Shown one piece after another: positions 33,890-42,127 of a stretch of 64,000 nucleotides of DNA. The stretch comes from an uncultured Acidimicrobiaceae bacterium. GTDB taxonomy: Bacteria > Actinomycetota > Acidimicrobiia > Acidimicrobiales > Ilumatobacteraceae. Numbering within the stretch: the stretch's first letter is position 1; the number at the start of each line of letters is the position of its first letter. The DNA is taken from assembly GCA_903919455.1 (NCBI GenBank), contig CAIXIJ010000008.1, positions 46,016 through 110,015 of the forward strand, in the 5' to 3' direction. The notes under the pieces were generated by a model. That model ran no database searches. It saw only the letters and a program-made list of their open reading frames with translations, and had not been told where the DNA came from. The translations under genes were made by a program, and so were the position numbers.

Positions 33890-35320
33890 CTATCGCAATG
33901 GCTGGTGTGCCGACTGCAGACCGAACTCGGTGATGTCGATGGCCTGTTCCAGCTGACGTGCAAGGTGCGGGTTCTCGTCGAGGAAGGCGAGCACTGCGGC
34001 GGACCTCAGCGACAGCACCGATGTCTCCACGTCGGCCACGAGCGACACCCTCGATGGGCCACTGCTCAGCAGGGCACGCGCCACGAACGTGCTGCCTTTC
34101 TCCACCTCTTGTACCGGTCGACCCGCAGCGCCCGCGCCCAACACGACCCGCAGCGCACCATCGGCAACGAGGAACAGCCGGTCGAATGCGTCACCCGCTG
34201 CGAGCAGCACCTCGCCCTCGTCGTAGACCTCGTGGCGAGCTGCGTCGAGCAGCGTGTCGAAGCCGGCTGCTGTGCCGGGGAACAGTTCGGTGGCGCCGAG
34301 CACCCTTGCCAGTTCCTCGCGCGTCGGCTGCGGTGGCGCTGTATGCGAGCTGTAGACGTTCGCCCCGCCGGCCAACACCAAGCCCTCGCGCTGGCACAAG
34401 TACCAGAGCTTGCGAATGACCTCGGTCACCGCCTCCTCGCCCTGTGCCCTGCTCGTCGAATGCACGCACACGTCGAACAACACACCCACATCGTCGGTGG
34501 CGATGATGTCGATGTCGTAGGGAGGATCGGGCAACACCGCATCGACGGATTCGATCACTCGCTCGAGAGCACGCATGGCCCGCGCCGGCGGCGTGCCGAA
34601 CGCAAAGCGAATCTCCATGTTCGAACCGAAGCTGCGCGACGAAGTGGTGAGCACGGCGAACGGTTCGCTTGCGAGCGTGGAGTTCGGGATGACGACGAGC
34701 TTCTCGTCATCGAGCGTCTCAATGGTGACCGCACGCCAATTCATATGCACGATGCGACCTTCCAACCCACCGCTCTCGATCCAGTCGCCTTCCTTGAAGT
34801 GTCGACCCGACAGCAATGACATGCCGGCGAACAGACCCGAGACGGTGTCTTGCAGGGCGAGGCCCAACACCACGGAACCGACGCCGAGCGCCGTGAGCAT
34901 TCCGCCGAGGTCGACGCCCCAGATGTTGGAGGCCACCACTGCTGACGCGACGAGCACCAGGAAGATGCGGACGAGGTCGAGCAGAATGCCGGTTCCGCGG
35001 CGCTCGCCACGCCCGTCGCGCGGCGCACGCATCGCAGCGTTCACGGCCACCAGCGCGGCATTGATGGCGGTGATCGACAGCACACTGAGCACCACCTTCA
35101 CCAACGTGCCGTCGATGGGGCGATTGCCCACCTTGTGGAGCAGCACGAAGAGTGCCAGCGGCGGCAGCACGGTGCGTTGTAGCAGTCGGCACACCTTCGC
35201 TGCGTCGGCTGAGCGCTTGCCCGTCGCTCGTTCGAGCTCCACGAGGGAGACCGACGCGATGGGGAAACCCACCGCCAACCCGAGTGTCCAGGCAACGGCC
35301 GGATCCGAGAACACGCCCAT
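33890..35320 (-). CDS. MscS-type channel with C-terminal cyclic-nucleotide-binding-like domain
   Basis: 476 residues from the ATG at 35320. About four hydrophobic helices (10-150), the pore helix and beta domain of MscS ('LTALGVGSVVLGLALQDTVSGLFAGMSLL', 'DWIESGGLEGRIVHMNWRAVTI'), then a CNBD from about 345 ('VYDEGEVLLAAGDAFDRLFLVADGALRVV'). In the phosphate-binding cassette the Arg is kept ('GPSRVSLVA') but the Gly-Glu pair is replaced by Val-Ala ('STFVARALL'), so binding of cAMP/cGMP may be altered. The start codon overlaps the cyclase-like gene's stop, which ties the two together. Confidence 0.88.
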   Translation of the reverse strand: MGVFSDPAVAWTLGLAVGFPIASVSLVELERATGKRSADAAKVCRLLQRTVLPPLALFVLLHKVGNRPIDGTLVKVVLSVLSITAINAALVAVNAAMRAPRDGRGERRGTGILLDLVRIFLVLVASAVVASNIWGVDLGGMLTALGVGSVVLGLALQDTVSGLFAGMSLLSGRHFKEGDWIESGGLEGRIVHMNWRAVTIETLDDEKLVVIPNSTLASEPFAVLTTSSRSFGSNMEIRFAFGTPPARAMRALERVIESVDAVLPDPPYDIDIIATDDVGVLFDVCVHSTSRAQGEEAVTEVIRKLWYLCQREGLVLAGGANVYSSHTAPPQPTREELARVLGATELFPGTAAGFDTLLDAARHEVYDEGEVLLAAGDAFDRLFLVADGALRVVLGAGAAGRPVQEVEKGSTFVARALLSSGPSRVSLVADVETSVLSLRSAAVLAFLDENPHLARQLEQAIDITEFGLQSAHQPLR

Positions 35321-37383
35321 CAGTCGGCGTTGCTCACTGTTGAGGCGACGCCGTGCTCGAACTCGGGACTCAGGTGGAGGCCGGGGCTGTCGCCCGTGAT
35401 CGCCAGTCGTCGAGCTTCGGCGACGCAACTACCGAACAGTTCGTACACGAACCGGCGCCGTCCGACGATGCCGGCATCCACCTCGCCGCTGGCCAAGCCG
35501 ATCTGCAGTTGTAGGTCGCAGTCCTTCGCGTTGTTGAAACGTTGCACGATCGCCAGTGCTTCGTTCGCGAAGGCGAGCATGCGTTGACGATGGTCGAGGC
35601 GAGGCGTGGAGAGCCCGCACGCCGCCAAGTACACATCGCCCACGGTGCGTACCTTCTCGATGCCATGCCGGTCGGTCGCATCGTCGAGGCTGTCGACGAG
35701 TTCGTTGAGCAGTTTGATGGTGGCGTCGGCATCGAGGCTCTCCATCACGCGAGGCAAGCCATCGATGGAGATGTAGCCGATGCTCACACTGGGGTAGGTG
35801 TCGGTCACCATCGGCTCGCCGCTGCGCACGCGATCCGCCACCACCTCGGGCAGCACGTTGCGCAGCAGGCCTTCGTATTCGGCCGTCTTCTCGGCGATGG
35901 TGAGGTTGCGATCGCGCACCTCGGCAAGCATCTCGTTGAAGGCTCGGCCCAACGACGCGAACTCGTCGGAGCCTTCGGCCTCGATCGCAAAGTCGGCGTC
36001 GCCCGACTTCAGCCGGGCCACGCCTTCCTGCAACCGCACAATGGGTCGCAGGAACGCCCGCGCCGCCCAGAGCGCAAACAGGGTCAGCAGCACCGACGCC
36101 GCGGCCGTGGCGAACAGAATGTTCCGGCGCATGCGGTACATGGGGTCCAGCGCTTCCGACACGTCTTTCTCCACGACCATCGCCCATCGCCGGCCGCCCA
36201 CGTCCACCGACGTGTAGGCCGACATCACGTCGACGCCCCGGTAGTCGGGAAGGATCTCGGTGCCGGTGGCACCATCGAGCGCAGCGCGTACTGCTCGCGT
36301 GTTGAGCGTCTGGGCGAGGATGGAATGGCCGCTGGTGTCGATGGCGTTCACCGTCGCCTCATCCACGCCGAGGTCGCGCAGCGTCGCCAGGTAACCGGCC
36401 TTGTCCTCCAGCAGATACCGGCTGTCGGTGCGGGCCGTCATGTCGGGCCCCACCAGGTACGACTCGCCGGTAGCACCCAACCCTTCGTCGGCCCAGTTGC
36501 CGTTGGAGGTCATTGCATTGTTGAGCGCGTCGATGGACACCTGACCGGCTACCACCGCCACCACCTGATCGTCGACCATCACCGGTGCAGCCAGGAACGC
36601 CGTGGGAATGCCGCCCGATGCCGTGTAGTGCTCGAAGTCGGCGATCACCACACCGGTGTCGCTCCCGCCACCGCTGCGGGCACGTTCGTACACATCGGCC
36701 AATGCCGACTGGGCGTACGGCCCCTTCACCAGGTTCGTGCCGAAGTCGGGTTCCTTCTGCACCGAGTACAGCACCTCACCGCTGCGGGCATCGATGAGAT
36801 ACAGGTCGTAGAGCTGCGTGTCGTTCATCAACCGCACGAACGTGGAGTGGTACTCGCGGTGGGCGGCGTCGTACGCATCGACAGCGTCGCCCGACACCAG
36901 CGATTCACTGCGGGTCTCCAGCAGGTATCTCTCTCCCGGTGGGTTCGGGTTGTCGACGATGTAGTCGAGCTGCAGGCGAGCGCCCGCATTGGTGTGGGGC
37001 AGATAGGTATCGACCGAGCGGTCTTCCACTGTGCTGGGCAGTTCCGGCACAAACGTGTCGGTGTAGAACGACAGCAGGCGCTTCTCTTCGTCCGCGGTCA
37101 GGGGCGTGTCGAGTGCGGTGAAACCCTGCTCGAATGCGGCCGTCGCATCGACGAGATGTTGGTCGCTCGCTAGCAGCCGGAACTCGCGGAACTGCTGATC
37201 GACCCACCGCTCGAATGACGCCTTCTTGGTCTCACGGATGGAGACCAGTTGGTTCCACGTGGCTGCCTTCAGCGACCGCTCGCCCTGCACGTAGCCGATG
37301 ACACCGATGGTGATCGCTCCGATAATGCCGCTGGACACGAGCAGCACCATCAGCTTCGACCGAATGGAAAGACGACTCTTCAC
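35320..37383 (-). CDS. Transmembrane class III nucleotidyl cyclase homologue, probably degenerate
   Basis: 687 residues from the GTG at 37383 ('VKSRLSIRSKLMVLLVSSG'). Order: TM1 (about 13-34), a large extracellular Cache-type sensor, TM2 (about 420-440), HAMP (about 442-495), then a cyclase domain (about 510-687). Compared with active cyclases, the first metal Asp is Ser539 ('GYISIDG'), the base-specifying Asp is Ser652 and the transition-state Asn is Ala655 ('FGSCVAEARR'); the second metal Asp583 ('RTVGDVYL') and Arg659 remain. The C-terminal strands are also short. It is co-transcribed with the CNBD channel. Confidence 0.85.
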   Translation of the reverse strand: MKSRLSIRSKLMVLLVSSGIIGAITIGVIGYVQGERSLKAATWNQLVSIRETKKASFERWVDQQFREFRLLASDQHLVDATAAFEQGFTALDTPLTADEEKRLLSFYTDTFVPELPSTVEDRSVDTYLPHTNAGARLQLDYIVDNPNPPGERYLLETRSESLVSGDAVDAYDAAHREYHSTFVRLMNDTQLYDLYLIDARSGEVLYSVQKEPDFGTNLVKGPYAQSALADVYERARSGGGSDTGVVIADFEHYTASGGIPTAFLAAPVMVDDQVVAVVAGQVSIDALNNAMTSNGNWADEGLGATGESYLVGPDMTARTDSRYLLEDKAGYLATLRDLGVDEATVNAIDTSGHSILAQTLNTRAVRAALDGATGTEILPDYRGVDVMSAYTSVDVGGRRWAMVVEKDVSEALDPMYRMRRNILFATAAASVLLTLFALWAARAFLRPIVRLQEGVARLKSGDADFAIEAEGSDEFASLGRAFNEMLAEVRDRNLTIAEKTAEYEGLLRNVLPEVVADRVRSGEPMVTDTYPSVSIGYISIDGLPRVMESLDADATIKLLNELVDSLDDATDRHGIEKVRTVGDVYLAACGLSTPRLDHRQRMLAFANEALAIVQRFNNAKDCDLQLQIGLASGEVDAGIVGRRRFVYELFGSCVAEARRLAITGDSPGLHLSPEFEHGVASTVSNAD

Positions 37384-37389
37384 GAAAAC

Positions 37390-37395
37390 AGGGTA
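37390..37395 (-). promoter_or_regulatory. -10 box TACCCT of the cyclase/channel operon
   Basis: On the minus strand it ends 6 nt before the GTG at 37383; this supports the chosen start over longer frames. Confidence 0.45.
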
Positions 37396-37483
37396 TGACG
37401 TGCCACAGTCCGGTAACCGGATACACACACCTGTCCAGCCCACACGCGCCCCCGGAATGTCGAGCTGTGGCAGCATCCCGTTC

Positions 37484-38320
37484 ATGCAGCGCCGGTATCT
37501 CGAACTCGATGTCTTCACCACCACCTCGCTCAGCGGTAACCCGTTGGCGGTGGTGCTCGACGGCACTGGGTTGTCGACCGACGACATGCAGCGCTTTGCG
37601 AACTGGACCAACTTCTCCGAGACCACGTTCCTGCTGCCAGCGGAACATCCCGACGCCGACTATCGGGTGCGTATCTTCACGCCAGGAACCGAACTGCCCT
37701 TCGCCGGCCACCCGACGCTCGGTTCCTGTCACGCATGGCGCTCGATGGGCACCGCCTCGAAGCAGCCCGGGGTGGTCATGCAGGAGTGCGGCGTGGGCCT
37801 GGTGCCGATCGCCGTCGACGCAGTCGGGCGAATCGCCTTCGCGGCACCCGCACTGTTGCGCGGCGGCCCCGTCGATGCAGCCGACCTTGCCGCGGTGGTG
37901 GCCACACTCGGCATCGAGCCGAGCCTCGTCGTGGATGCCCAATGGATCGACAACGGACCGGGTTGGCTCGGTGTGCTGCTGCCATCCGCTGCTGATGTGC
38001 TCGCCCTGCAACCCGAACCGCGTTGCGAGTTTGCGATCGGTGTCTTCGGCGCGTACGGCCCCGAGCACCATGCGGCGTACGAAGTGCGGGCGTTCTTTCC
38101 CGAGCGTGGCGTGATGATGGAAGACCCGGTGACGGGCAGCCTCAACGCGTCGGGCGCGCAATGGCTGGTGGCCACCGGGAGGTTCACCCCGCCATATGTC
38201 GCGTCGCAAGGTCTGGCCATGGGCAGAGCCGGCACGGTGACGGTGACAGCCGACGACGATGGCGCCATCTGGATCGGCGGCGATGTAACCACCGTGGTGG
38301 CGGGCACCGTCGACTTGTAG
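37484..38320 (+). CDS. PhzF family isomerase/epimerase-like protein
   Basis: 278 residues. 'LELDVFTTTSLSGNPLAVVLDG' and 'NWTNFSETTFLL', with the catalytic-type Glu, open the DAP-epimerase-like fold; 'RIFTPGTELPFAGHPTLG' and 'DPVTGSLNASGAQWL' are the second half. PhzF enzymes isomerise small metabolites; without phenazine genes the substrate here is unknown. An in-frame ATG at 37457 is a less likely start. Confidence 0.88.
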   Translation: MQRRYLELDVFTTTSLSGNPLAVVLDGTGLSTDDMQRFANWTNFSETTFLLPAEHPDADYRVRIFTPGTELPFAGHPTLGSCHAWRSMGTASKQPGVVMQECGVGLVPIAVDAVGRIAFAAPALLRGGPVDAADLAAVVATLGIEPSLVVDAQWIDNGPGWLGVLLPSAADVLALQPEPRCEFAIGVFGAYGPEHHAAYEVRAFFPERGVMMEDPVTGSLNASGAQWLVATGRFTPPYVASQGLAMGRAGTVTVTADDDGAIWIGGDVTTVVAGTVDL

Positions 38321-38452
38321 AGCACCGCCGGGATACAGAGCAGCCAGCGTCACCGTCCCACGCATCGATCGCAGTCACCGGCGTGGCGTTGGCCGAGGGC
38401 ACGATCATCCCGGCCGGCGCCGTGGTGGTGGGCGTGATGCGTCCCGATTCGC

Positions 38453-38482
38453 TCAGTTACATGCACTCATGTATGTAACTGA
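38453..38482. promoter_or_regulatory. TetR operator TCAGTTACAT-N10-ATGTAACTGA
   Basis: A perfect 10-bp inverted repeat that ends 1 bp before the -10 box of the TetR gene; binding would shut off the TetR-oxidoreductase operon. Confidence 0.8.
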
Positions 38483-38488
38483 TACCTT
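38483..38488 (+). promoter_or_regulatory. -10 box TACCTT of the TetR/oxidoreductase operon
   Basis: Six nt separate it from the ATG at 38495; no ribosome binding site is present. Confidence 0.5.
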
Positions 38489-38494
38489 CACCCG

Positions 38495-39091
38495 ATGCGT
38501 CGAACCCAGGAGGAACGATCGTCGACCACGCAGGCGGCACTGGTCGATGCCGCGATCGAGGTGTTGATCCAACGCGGCTGGGCGGCCACCACGGCCGCCC
38601 AAGTCTGCGAACATGCAGGGGTCACCCGAGGTGCGCTCCTGCACCACTACCCGAACCTCGGCGGTCTGCTCGCGTCGGCGCTCGACCGCCTGTACGACGA
38701 CATCATCGCAACCGTCGGTACACCGGCCGACACCATCCGCGGTGCACTCGACCACGCGTGGACGGCTGTGAGCGATCGTCGCTTCAAGGCCGTGATGGAG
38801 GCCTGGTGGGCTGCCGGCAACGACCCAGAGTTGGCGCGCTCCATCGGCCCGGTGGTCGCGAAGTTCGCCACGCTCGTGTCCCCCGCGAACGCCACGAATG
38901 CCCAGTTCCGCGAACCCGCGGTCGCCGTCTTCCTCCTCACCGCACGCGAAGCACTGCTCGGCCTGGCCATGGGACGAGCCACATCGGCTGGCCGGTCACT
39001 CGGCCATGAGGCCGCAGTGCTCGACGCGCTTCGATGGCAGGCCGACGCATTCGACGCCCACCGATCCGACCTCGAAGGAGTCCTCACTTGA
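38495..39091 (+). CDS. TetR family regulator of the molybdopterin oxidoreductase operon
   Basis: 198 residues. The N-terminal HTH 'ALVDAAIEVLIQRGWAATTAAQVCEHAGVTRGALLHHYPNLGGLL' occupies residues 13-58; the rest is a helical ligand domain. It sits behind a perfect 10-bp-arm operator and its stop overlaps the TTG start of the oxidoreductase, so it very probably autoregulates itself and its partner. Confidence 0.9.
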   Translation: MRRTQEERSSTTQAALVDAAIEVLIQRGWAATTAAQVCEHAGVTRGALLHHYPNLGGLLASALDRLYDDIIATVGTPADTIRGALDHAWTAVSDRRFKAVMEAWWAAGNDPELARSIGPVVAKFATLVSPANATNAQFREPAVAVFLLTAREALLGLAMGRATSAGRSLGHEAAVLDALRWQADAFDAHRSDLEGVLT

Positions 39092-41286
39092 CCACCACCA
39101 CGTCGTACACCGTCTGCACCATCTGCGACGCCGGCTGCCAGATGCGTGCCGTGGCCGAGGACGGCGCGGTCACCAAGATCCTCCCGCACGACTCCCCGGC
39201 CCTGGCGCGCAACATCTGTTACAAGGGCACCGCCGCGCCGCAGATCCACAACCACCCCGACCGCCTCCGGGTGCCGCTGAAGCGCGTCGGTGCACGCGGC
39301 GAGGACCGGTGGGAGGAGATCACCTACGCCCAGGCCATCGACGAGATCGCCGACCGACTGCAGGCAGTCGTCGACACCCACGGACCCGAGGCATTCGCCG
39401 TGTCGACGTCGGGCTGGAACACGCAGACCACGCACGGCTTCGACCGTCGTTTCATGAACCTGCTCGGTGCACCGAACTGGATCAGCGGTGTGTCGCTGTG
39501 CGCGGGCAACACCGCCGCAGTGAACCGGCTCACGTACGGGTGGTTCCCCTTCCCCGACCTGATGAACACGAACTGCATCGTGTTGTTCGGTCACAACCCG
39601 AGGAAGCACTCGTGGACGCCGATCTACAACATGGTCGAGGCGGCGCGGGCACGTGGTGCGAAGGTCATCGTGCTCGACCCCCGCGTGTCGGAACAGGCCG
39701 AGAAAGCCGACCTGCATCTGCAACTACGCGCCGGCACCGATGCCGCGATGTGCCTCGGCTGGCTGAAGGTCATCTTCGACGAAGGCCTGTACGACGCCAC
39801 CTTCGTGCGTGACTGGTGCGTCGGCTTCGACGAACTGCGCGCGCGGGTCGACGAGTACCCGCTCGAGCGGGTGGAGCAGATCACCGGGGTCGACCGTGAA
39901 CTCATTGCGGAAGCAGCCCGCGCCTACGCCACGGCCGACGGCGGGTGCATCCCGTGGACCCCGGTCACCGACCAGCAGATCTCGTCGACGTCGGCCATTC
40001 GCCTGCATTCCATCCTCCGCGCTGTGACCGGCAACCTCGATGTGGTGGGCGGTGAGATGTTGAACGGCATCCATCCCGGCTGGCGCACCGAGGCCGACCT
40101 GCAAATGCACGACGCCATCAGCCCCGAGCAGCGCGCCAAGCAGCTCGGCTACTCCACGCACCCGGTGTACACGTACCGGACGGCGGAGATGCTGCGGCCG
40201 CACCTGCAGCGGGTGTGGGGTCGTGAATGGATGGACCAGGTGATGGGTTGCCACATGGCGAACCCATCGGAGGTGTTCCGTGCGATGGCCGACGGCGACC
40301 CATACCCGATCAAGGCGTTCTTCGCGCTCGGGAACAACGCGTTGCTGTCGTACCCGAACCAGCACCAGATCCACCGCGGGTTGATGAACCAGGACCTGGT
40401 GGTGGCGCACGAGATCTTCATGACGCCCACGGCGATGCTGGCCGACTACGTGCTGCCCGGCGACGTGTTCACCGAGCGACCGCACGTGGCCGACACGTGG
40501 GGGTGGGGTAACCGGCTCACGTTGTCGGAGCAGGCAGTTCAGGCACCCGAGCAGGCTTCGTCGACGTTCCGTTTCTGGACCGACCTCGGCCGGCGGATGG
40601 GGTTCGCCGAGCACTTCCCGTGGGACGATCTCGAGGCGTTGCTCGACCACCGGCTCGAACCGTCGGGCCGCACCTATGCGTCGTTCGCGGCGTCAGTGGT
40701 GATGGAACAGGCACCGCCCGAGTACCGCAAGTACCGCAAGGTCGGGTTCGCGACGCCGTCGGGCAAGGTGGAGCTGTCGTCGTCGATCCTCGGCGACCTC
40801 GGGTTCGATCCGCTGCCCTATCACCGCGAGGCGCCGGCGCCGTCCGAGCAGTACCCGTACCGAGTGTTCACCGGTGTTCGTGAGGACCCGTTCTTCCAGA
40901 CAGGGCAGCGCAACATCCCGGTGCTGCGCCGACGCTCGCCCTCTCCGAAACTGTTCCTCAATCCCGACGACGCCGCGGGCGACGGGCTGGTCGATGGGCA
41001 GTGGGCGCGGCTCGAGACCCCAACGGGTGCGGTGGTGGCGAAGGTGGCGGTGCAGTCGAACATGCTGCGCGGCCACGTGCGCGTGCCGCACGGCTGGTGG
41101 TATCCCGAGACTCGGGGCGCGCTCCCATTGGCAGGCGCGTTCGTGTCGAGCGATGCGGTGCTGTGTGCCGACGGCGACGAGTTCCTCGACGCCGAGCAGG
41201 GCATCCCGCACTTCAAGGGCTTCGCCGGTCGTGTGGTGGCCTGCGCCCCACCCGACCACATGTCGACCGAGACGCTGGAGGGCTGA
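39088..41286 (+). CDS. Molybdopterin-dependent oxidoreductase (formate dehydrogenase-like)
   Basis: 732 residues from a TTG (AAGGAG 7 nt upstream; TTGA overlap with the TetR stop). The N-terminal 4Fe-4S site is 'CTICDAGCQM' plus 'NICYKG'. The molybdenum ligand is a Cys in 'GVSLCAGNTA', not selenocysteine. The MGD-binding C-terminal domain begins about residue 605 ('YRVFTGVREDPFFQTGQRN'). There is no Tat signal, so it is cytoplasmic. Formate dehydrogenase, assimilatory reductase or acetylene-hydratase-like activity are possible. Confidence 0.85.
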   Translation: MTTTTSYTVCTICDAGCQMRAVAEDGAVTKILPHDSPALARNICYKGTAAPQIHNHPDRLRVPLKRVGARGEDRWEEITYAQAIDEIADRLQAVVDTHGPEAFAVSTSGWNTQTTHGFDRRFMNLLGAPNWISGVSLCAGNTAAVNRLTYGWFPFPDLMNTNCIVLFGHNPRKHSWTPIYNMVEAARARGAKVIVLDPRVSEQAEKADLHLQLRAGTDAAMCLGWLKVIFDEGLYDATFVRDWCVGFDELRARVDEYPLERVEQITGVDRELIAEAARAYATADGGCIPWTPVTDQQISSTSAIRLHSILRAVTGNLDVVGGEMLNGIHPGWRTEADLQMHDAISPEQRAKQLGYSTHPVYTYRTAEMLRPHLQRVWGREWMDQVMGCHMANPSEVFRAMADGDPYPIKAFFALGNNALLSYPNQHQIHRGLMNQDLVVAHEIFMTPTAMLADYVLPGDVFTERPHVADTWGWGNRLTLSEQAVQAPEQASSTFRFWTDLGRRMGFAEHFPWDDLEALLDHRLEPSGRTYASFAASVVMEQAPPEYRKYRKVGFATPSGKVELSSSILGDLGFDPLPYHREAPAPSEQYPYRVFTGVREDPFFQTGQRNIPVLRRRSPSPKLFLNPDDAAGDGLVDGQWARLETPTGAVVAKVAVQSNMLRGHVRVPHGWWYPETRGALPLAGAFVSSDAVLCADGDEFLDAEQGIPHFKGFAGRVVACAPPDHMSTETLEG

Positions 41287-41292
41287 GCAGCG

Positions 41293-41475
41293 ATGACGCA
41301 GCGTTCCGAGTTCGAACATCGCAAGCGCGAGTTGCAGGCCGCGGCCTTCGCGAAGGTGGCCAACAAGGCGCTCTCGCGCAAGACCACCGGGTTGGACGCC
41401 ATGGCCAAGCGAGTCATCGCGAAGCAGATGGGCACACCCACCGACGACCCGGAGTTGCAGCACCCCGATTCCTGA
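41293..41475 (+). CDS. Small hypothetical protein after the oxidoreductase
   Basis: 60 residues, charged and helical ('EFEHRKRELQAAAFAKVANKAL'), with 'AKRVIAKQMGTPTDDPELQHPDS' at the end. It starts 6 bp after the oxidoreductase stop, so it is probably the last gene of that operon. I do not recognise the family. Confidence 0.55.
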   Translation: MTQRSEFEHRKRELQAAAFAKVANKALSRKTTGLDAMAKRVIAKQMGTPTDDPELQHPDS

Positions 41476-41500
41476 CACGGGCGACGACCGAGCCTCCAGC

Positions 41501-41863
41501 GCTACGCCCGCCCCTCATCCACGCCTCACCGACGACCTCGGCAACGACGAACACAACTCCACCGAGGACGAGATCGCTCGCAAGAAGCCACGCACCCGCG
41601 CTCTCCGCCCGATCCCGTCGACCGACCCCGACTTCGCTGCCCTCTACGGCGTACGCAACGACACAGAGAGCAAGCACCACATCATGAAGAGCGTGCTCCC
41701 CAACAAGCGCCTCAACGTCGTCGGCCTCAACCGCGTCAGGCTGCGCATGCACGCATGGCAAATCGGCATCACCCTCGGTGCCGCACTCGCCTGGAACACC
41801 CGCACCGGCGGCGACATCAGCCACCTGTTCGCACAACCACCACCCATCGCCGACGCCGCCTGA
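41501..41863 (+). pseudogene. Transposase-like C-terminal remnant
   Basis: An open frame without a plausible start encodes 'DPDFAALYGVRNDTESKHHIMKSVL' and 'NVVGLNRVRLRMHAWQIGITLGAALAWN', resembling the 3' part of actinobacterial transposase-like proteins ('LYGLRNDAESxN...'). The N-terminal catalytic part is absent, so it is a degraded mobile-element fragment. The 5' limit given is approximate. Confidence 0.5.
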
Positions 41864-41893
41864 ACCCAACCTTCAGCGAAGCTCACCGCACCC

Positions 41894-41935
41894 TGTCGCG
41901 GGTTTGTCACCAGCCATGGTGACCACGCCGCGACA
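41894..41935. repeat. 42-bp interspersed palindromic element, copy 2
   Basis: The arms pair at 16 of 21 positions; ends TGTCG/CGACA and core CACCA...TGGTG match copy 1 at 32756. It lies between the transposase-like remnant and tRNA-Thr. Confidence 0.75.
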
Positions 41936-42045
41936 AGAACGATGAAACCGAGCGCTGAGGAGGCGATGGGGTGGCGGCATTAGCCTGTGGCCCGAGGTCG
42001 ACCGACCTGCGGCACGGGTTTCGCGCCACGTTTCGGTCCATCCCC

Positions 42046-42121
42046 GCCGGGTTAGCTCAGCTGGTAGAGCAACGCTCTTGTAAAGCGTAGGTCAAGGGTT
42101 CGAACCCCTTACCCGGCTCCA
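42046..42121 (+). tRNA. tRNA-Thr (anticodon TGT), CCA encoded
   Basis: Acceptor GCCGGGT/ACCCGGC, D-arm GCTC/GAGC, anticodon loop CTTGTAA giving UGU, T-loop TTCGAAC, discriminator T and encoded CCA at 42119-42121. Confidence 0.97.
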
Positions 42122-42127
42122 TTGTGG

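Noticed and set aside
35542..37173. 543-codon open frame antisense to the cyclase-like gene
   Set aside because: Its His/Arg/Gly-rich composition is that of a shadow frame.
39478..39510. Selenocysteine in the formate dehydrogenase-like enzyme
   Set aside because: The molybdenum-ligand position is a normal Cys codon within 'SLCAGN' and no in-frame TGA occurs.
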